Shown piece after piece: positions 58,801 to 64,000 of a DNA stretch of 64,000 nucleotides. A program made the translations under genes and the position numbers. Source of the stretch: Zea mays (lineage: Eukaryota; Streptophyta; Magnoliopsida; Poales; Poaceae); the NCBI RefSeq assembly GCF_902167145.1, contig NC_050104.1:103241849-103305848 (forward strand), given 5' to 3'. Each line of letters begins with the position of its first letter. Positions within the stretch are counted from its first letter, which is position 1. A model generated the notes under the pieces. That model was not told the origin of the DNA. It saw only the letters and a list, made by a program, of their open reading frames with translations, and searched no databases.

Positions 58801-59953
58801 GTGCATAATCCACCCCCTCGTTACAATGATGGCGACAATGAATCGAATCTCAGCATTTTTCGAGGGCAACTCGGAAGCGCAAGTGGTTCGACCACCAAGA
58901 CCCTGAGACATGAAGAGTGGCGCCATATCATGCTATATGTATTGACCAACCTTGAAGAGGTGACGCCATACATGGAGCAATTTCTTCATGAATTCTGGCG
59001 TCGATCAAGGGACCCAACTCCACAGGAATATGATACCCTTCTTCGAAAGGGTGCGGGAAATGGATTGCCCGATTTCATTTCCTGGTTTAAACGTAAGGTA
59101 CGTGCTTAGTTTGTCATTTGAAGTTGCTCTTACGTGCGAATAATATAACAATCTAGCGTGTTTGAACTTGCAGGGCCAAAGAGAGCCGTCTATGAGTGCC
59201 GAGTTGAGACAAGTAGCCAATGGCTTTGCCTATAGGGTCAGGAAATTTTCTGGGTATGACGTCAATGGATACCGTTTTCGCACAACAAGCTACGACCAAA
59301 GCCGGCCCAATCGAAAAACCACGTGTTCTGGAGTCTATACGCCCGGGCTTGACGAGGTCGAGTATTATGGAAGAATTGAAGATATATATGAACTCAATTT
59401 TTATGGTTCCAAACCTCTTACTCCAGTGATATTCAAATGTCATTGGTTTGACCCTGATGTTACGAGACGGACACATTCTAATCTTGGGCTAGTCGAAATT
59501 CGACAGGATTCCACCTTACCAGGAGACGATGTCTATATTGTGGCCCAACAGGCCACACAAGTGTATTATCTTCCATATGCGTGCCAAACGAAACAACATC
59601 TTAAGGGTTGGGATGTTGTGTATAAGGTATCACCGCACGCTAAATTACCTGTTCCAAACGATGAAGATTATAACTTAGACCCGGACACATATGACGGAGA
59701 GTTCTTCCAAGAAGATGGGCTCGAAGGGCAATTTGAGATAGACTTAACCGAAGCGATCGGAATGGAAGTAGATATTGAAATGGTTGTTGATGACGAGGAT
59801 GATGAGGTGCAAAATGAGAATGACTTAGAAATACTTGAAGGCAATGCCAATGAAGAAATTGCGCCTTCAGATGATGTCGACTATGAAATGGTTGATAGTG
59901 ATGATGACACTTATGATCCGGCTAACCCGGACACATATGAAGATTATTTTTAA
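58801..59953 (+). pseudogene. TNP2-like CACTA transposase, C-terminal part only
   Basis: Two exons: about 58801-59097 and 59174-59953, joined in phase by an AAG/GTACGT..TTGCAG/GGC intron. The first reads EEWRHIMLYVLTNLEEVTPY and DFISWFKRK, the end of the region following the transposase core. The second contains YYGRIEDIYELNF..PVIFKCHWFD, a DUF4216-like domain, and an acidic tail ending at TAA 59951-59953. The N-terminal zinc-finger and DDE-type catalytic domain are absent, so it cannot cut DNA. The preserved frame and splice sites suggest the deletion is recent. Confidence 0.85.
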
Positions 59954-60055
59954 TCGATGTAATGCTATATTTCATTTATTTTGCATATGTTTCTAAATAC
60001 ATATTTTTTATCTGTGCTTAATTGTTTACTCTTAATTGCAGGTTGTTGGACAAAG

Positions 60056-62074
60056 ATGGTGGGCGGTGGGACGAGGACGAGGAGGGGGAGGGGGAGGGGG
60101 AGGAGGAGCACCCGTAGGACGGAGGAGGAGGCGCAGCAGGACGACGCCGTACAACAGCAGGTGGAGCAGCAAGCCGCTGTCGATGCGGCACAGCAGGACG
60201 ACGACGATGCGGCGCAGCAGGACGACGACGACGACGACGCCGCTCAGCAGGACGTCTCAGGTTCTGGCTCCTCAGGTTTGAGGAGTATCTACCTGCGAGG
60301 TCCCGCGAGCCTCCCTAAGCGACCCATACTTCGTGACAGACGTCCGCTGATACGACCCGATGGAGAGAGGTAGGTAACTTTAGATATTGTTGCTGCCTTT
60401 TCATATTATATGTTCAAATTAATAATAGAAACTAATACTTCATCTTAATCACTTGGACAGGTCTTGGATGGTTTTGGAGACTGCAGGGGGTCACGACCGC
60501 AACCCCAATGGCATCCTGGGCCTTCTATGTCGGGAACACTTCCCTGGACTTGTCGAGTACGCCGGAGTGACGAGCCCAGCATACACCTTCGACCACTACG
60601 CCGTCGCCCCCGATGCAGTAGATCGGGACGGCAGACAATTCAACAACAAGGCGGAGCGGGTGAAACAAGAGCTGTGGGTAAGTCTTCATCGCACTATATT
60701 GTTTAATAAGTCGCATTTGTTGCATATTCTTGAAATAATGTATGGATACATCGTCTTTGTGTATGTAGGATTTCTTCAGGTGCGATGCTGGATATGAGGC
60801 CAGGGCGGATGTGGTGTCTACGACATGCTGTAAGAAGCTCGTCGTGGACATGCACTACGAGGCGCGCATCCAGGCCATCGTCACTTACCACGGCTCCGTC
60901 CTTGGGGAGAAGGTGAACAAGAAGGATGCCCGAACCATGTCGTTGACTCCGGACCAGTACTTGCAGGTAAATACAAAACTTTATTATTGGTACTAAATAT
61001 GCTTATTTTTTTCTTCTGATATGCTGTGTACTTATATTTTTTTAGATGATTCCTCATTGGTGCGCCGCGCATCCTGAGTGCTGGGAGCAGATGGTGCAGA
61101 GGTGGTGCTCGGCTGAGTGGGATGAGGCGCACAACGCTAGCCGGGAACGGCGTTTGCTGATGCAAGGTCCCTCCCACCATCAAGGCAGCCGCAGCCTGGG
61201 CAAATACGCGGAAGCATGGGTACGCGCTCTTTTTTATTTAGGTATATAACTTTCGATTAGACATGATTTCTAACCATCTCGTTGGTTTTCTCGCAGTCGG
61301 CGGCACATGGTGGCGCGCCTTGCTCCACGTTCTCGGCATATGCCATGGCCCACAAGGGGAAGGCGACGTCCGACGTCACCTACAACCCGGATGACGGGCC
61401 CGAGGCGTACACCAACCCCGCCATCCACAGCCGACTCAGTGAGTACACCGCCATGGCCAAGGAGGTCCATGGGCCAGATTACGATCCGAGGACCGAGGAC
61501 ATCGACGGAGATGTCCTCATGAGGGTCGGAGGAGGCAAGAGGCATGGGCGGTACTGGATTGCCGACGGGGCAATCGACTCGTCCTCCACTCCCACTCTCT
61601 CTCAGGTGCGAGCAAGGAGCACGAGCGCGAGCCCAGCCATACGACCTCGGCAGGACACCTCACAGCATCGTATCCAGCAACTCCAGGTTATTCCTTATCT
61701 ATTCATCGTTCATTGATTTTTATATATCTTCTCTTTGCATTATCGTAACATTAGGGCGAAATATTACAGACTCAGCTAGATGATGAGAGGAGGCAACGTG
61801 AGGAGCTAGAGAAGAGGATGGCGGAGATGTTCGCGTACATGCAGAGCCTTGGCGCCGCACAGGGTCATGCTCCACCACCTCCGTTGTTCCCTGCAGCTGA
61901 CCCTACAGAGTTCACTACTCCTGTGAGTATCAAAATTTTAGTACTGCATGATATATATTCATATGTTCTCACACATACAATCTCTTCTCTGTGCAGGGTC
62001 AATCGGCGGCGTCGAACAACCCTCATGCTTCGTCCAGCCCTTCGCCGAACCAGTCCAGATGCCCACCTCGTTGA
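60056..62074 (+). CDS. TNPA-like protein of the CACTA element (Transposase_24 type), seven exons
   Basis: Proposed exons: 60056-60369, 60461-60677, 60769-60966, 61046-61219, 61297-61686, 61755-61922, 61997-62074, giving about 512 residues; every junction has GT..AG and keeps phase. The start is the first ATG after a TTGCAG acceptor-like site. The N-terminus is basic (RGRGRGRRSTRR) and then Gln/Asp-rich. The middle (exons 2-5) has NNKAERVKQELW, an HWCAAHPECWEQM-type Cys/His/Trp segment and a TNPAIHSRLSEYTAM motif, typical of the plant Ptta/En/Spm family (PF03004). Exon 6 encodes a coiled coil (QLDDERRQREELEKRMAEM). TNPA binds the subterminal repeats and assists transposition. No break was seen. 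Confidence 0.82.
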
Positions 62075-62364
62075 TGATTTGTTTTGTGATGATCCAGACT
62101 TACCTTTATGAGTGTTGGTGATGTTAGTTACACTTTATCTTGTGAGATACTTGGTGATGTTAGTGATGATGCAGACTTGTATCTGTTTTGTGATGATCCT
62201 GACTTTAGTGTGATCTGTTTTGTGAGACTTTGTGATATATATGGTGTTGATGATAAATGTGTTCATTCTGTGATGTGCTTGATATATAATGTGATGTGAA
62301 TGATATATATCTTTTGTTTGTTTGGATGGAACAACAAAAGCAAATAAAAAAGGGACATCCTGGT

Positions 62365-62950
62365 CACTTTGCCGAGTGTAACACTCGGCAAAGGGTGGCT
62401 TTGCCGAGTGCTATGACCATGGCACTCGGCAAAGAAGGAAACCTGGGAACCGGTAAAGACATCTTTGCCGAGTGCTGACAGTGGCACTCGGCAAAGAAGG
62501 AAACCTGGGAACCGGCAAAGACATCTTTGCCGAGTGCTTTTGCCAAGACACTCGGCAAAGATACTGGCAAAGGGGCCCACTGGAGGGTTCTTTGCCGAGT
62601 GCCAGGCCACCAGACACTCGGCAAAGAAACCTTCTTTGCCGAGTGCCATTAGGGCTCTCGGCACAGGGACTGGCTGTGGGGTCCACTGGACCAGTCTTTG
62701 CCGAGTGTCGCCGTAGGCACTCGGCAAAGGATCCGTCACCGTTACTTGGCGCCGTGACGGTGACTTTTCTTTGCCGAGTGCCAAATGGCACTCGGCAAAG
62801 ACTTTGCCGAGTGCCCGACAAAAAGTACTCGACAAAGAAGCTGTTGCCGATGTACAGTTCGCCGAGCGTTCTTTGCCGAGTGTTACACTCGGCAAAGCCT
62901 TTGCCGAGTGTAAAATGGCCTTTGCCGTGTGTTTAGAACACACGGCAAAG
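62365..62950. repeat. right subterminal repeat cluster of the CACTA element
   Basis: About twenty TTTGCCGAGTG / CACTCGGCAAAG units, many as inverted pairs around short spacers. Frames crossing this stretch on both strands come from the repeats. Confidence 0.88.
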
Positions 62951-63423
62951 AAGCTGATTCCGGTAGTGGTGGCACAGCAGTCGGAGCAGTGCAGGCGGCG
63001 CTGTTTTCCTGTCAGGTCAGTCAGTGAAGGGGCGAAATGACTGCGGTCACTTCGGCCCTGTCGACTGAGGAGCGCACGTCAGGATAAGGTGTCAGGCGAT
63101 CCTTGCATTGAATGCTCCCGCAATACGGTCGGTTGGCATGGCGATCTGGCCAAGGTTGCTTCTCCGCGAAGCCTGCTCGAGCTGGGCCTCGGGTGAGTCG
63201 AAGGTGCGCCCGTTGCTTGAGGAGGCCCTCGGGCGAGGCGTGAATCCACCTGGGTCTACTATTCCTGCCCGATGCTGGGCTTGGGTGAGGCGAGATCATG
63301 TCCCTTGAGTGGACGGAGCTTTGACCTGTATTGCGCCCATCAGGCCTTTGCAGCTTTGTGCTGATGGTGGTTACCAGCCGAGTTTAGGAGTCTTGGGGGT
63401 ACCCCTAATTATGGTCCCCGACA

Positions 63424-63522
63424 GTAGCCCTCGAGCCTCAAAGGGAGTGTTGGTACTCGCTTGAAGGCTTTGTCGCACTTTTTGCAAGGGGACCGGCCTT
63501 TCTCGGTTACACTTTGTTCTGG
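63424..63522 (-). other. end of the Gypsy internal region (polypurine tract side)
   Basis: GTAGCCCTCGAGCCTC is the complement of the polypurine tract. The following bases should be the 3' untranslated end of the element's interior, but only about 100 bp remain before unrelated copia LTR sequence begins. Confidence 0.5.
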
Positions 63523-64000
63523 TTGGACTGTCCGTTGACCCCACCGGACCATCCGGTGTGCCGCAGAAAGCAGCATATTTTTCTCCAACGGCTAGTTTTG
63601 TGTTGGGGGCTATAAATACACCCCAACCAGCCATTTCAAAGGGTGGGAGCCCAAGCAACATACCAAAGCATATAGTGCACATTTCCAAGAGCTCAAACAC
63701 CCAAGTGCTTAATAGAATCACTCGGTGATTAGCGTAGGTGCTTTGCAAAGTGTTTAGGTTAGTTAGACCACATTAGCGCTTGCTCTAGGTGAATCCTAGT
63801 TAGTTGAGTGAGTTTAGATAAACCACAACCCCTCGGCTCTTGCGTGAGCCATTGTAATTGTACCGAGTGGAGCGAGAGTCTTGCGAGACCGTGACAACTA
63901 CGTTTGTGTCACGGTCGCCACCATGTACAGGAGGGAGCGAGGCTCGCGACATTTTCAGCTGGAAGCTCGATAGTGGAGACGATGGGGAGCGTCCGAGAGG
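63523..64000 (+). repeat. truncated copia LTR (same family as 21155/25563/53865), continuing past the edge
   Basis: From a GGACTGTCCG motif onward it matches the LTRs of the pol-less copia family, including a TATAAATA box (63612-63619), CAAGCAACATACCAAAGCATAT and the AATAGAATCACTCGGTGATTAGCG block. The first roughly 400 bp of the LTR are absent, so its left end was lost where it meets the Gypsy remnant. Confidence 0.75.

Larger units (their letters stand above)
57933..62968 (+). mobile_element. CACTA (En/Spm-type) transposon with intact TNPA-like and truncated TNP2-like genes
   Basis: The left end is CACTATCGGAATC and the right end, reverse-complemented, CACTACCGGAATC. A GTG triplet flanks both sides (57930-57932 and 62969-62971), the 3-bp duplication of CACTA elements. 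Dense TTTGCCGAGTG / CACTCGGCAAAG subterminal repeats fill both ends. Inside are the 3' end of a TNP2-like transposase gene and a complete multi-exon TNPA-like gene. Because the TNP2 catalytic part is absent, this copy is non-autonomous. It sits in a Gypsy LTR. Confidence 0.93.
56896..63423 (-). repeat. Gypsy 3' LTR (minus orientation) split by a CACTA element
   Basis: It starts TGTCGGCGTTTCG at 56896 and ends GGTCCCCGACA at 63423. On the right a minus-strand purine tract (GAGGCTCGAGGGCTAC) abuts it, marking a 3' LTR. A minus-strand TATAAAAG lies at 57148-57155. Removing the CACTA insertion and one GTG leaves about 1.49 kb. LTR parts are 56896-57932 and 62972-63423. Confidence 0.75.

Noticed and set aside
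59981..60055. Upstream in-frame extension of the TNPA-like protein
   Set aside because: This stretch looks like intron or leader ending in TTGCAG; the first ATG after it at 60056 gives the basic N-terminus expected.
62365..62950. CRISPR-like or novel repeat array of CACTCGGCAAAG
   Set aside because: These are the subterminal repeats of a CACTA transposon whose ends and target duplication are clear.

Overview
The window looks like a maize (Zea) or close-relative nuclear chromosome. Nearly all of it is nested LTR retrotransposons carrying the CCGGACTGTCCGGTG palindromes typical of maize Sirevirus-type copia LTRs. It also holds TTTGCCGAGTG-type CACTA repeats, Tourist and Stowaway MITEs, and one small island of ordinary plant genes. 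There is no bacterial or organellar signal, and I see no tRNA, rRNA or CRISPR.

Layout. 1-4.3 kb: an LTR tail, a small CACTA-like element, a Tourist MITE and an hAT-like element. 5.4-18.2 kb: a badly decayed Ty1/copia element split by a very young Sirevirus (copy 1, 7856-16864, TSD ATTTT). 18.2-38.9 kb: remains of an older Sirevirus-like element. Its LTR was hit by a pol-less copia element (21155-26881, TSD TAGGT) and by a minus-strand solo LTR (27023-37436, TSD GAATA). That solo LTR was later hit by a second Sirevirus (copy 2, 27961-36883, TSD CATGG). 38949-46316: a complete minus-strand Gypsy-type element (TSD GCGAT) with gag but no pol, and a separate spliced gene on the opposite strand. 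46.3-53.8 kb: the low-copy island, with MITEs, two GLUTAMINE DUMPER-type genes in an inverted, convergent duplication, and a bZIP-like gene fragment. 53.9-64 kb: a solo copia LTR, Gypsy remnants on the minus strand, and a Gypsy LTR (56896-63423) split by a 5.0-kb CACTA transposon (57933-62968, TSD GTG) with a complete 7-exon TNPA-like gene and only the 3' end of a TNP2-like gene. A truncated copia LTR runs off the right edge.

Function. The only likely host genes are the two GLUTAMINE DUMPER-like genes (single-pass membrane proteins linked to amino-acid export). The rest is transposon biology. The two Sirevirus copies are damaged in different places: copy 1 has an open gag but a broken protease and reverse transcriptase, while copy 2 has an open pol but a frameshifted gag. 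The most unusual structure is the antisense gene in the Gypsy element. It has its own TATA box, two phase-consistent introns and a match to the 'putative gypsy type transposon' domain family. Element boundaries rest on TG..CA ends, PBS/PPT motifs and matching target-site duplications read by eye; family names such as Opie/Ji are from memory and were not searched.
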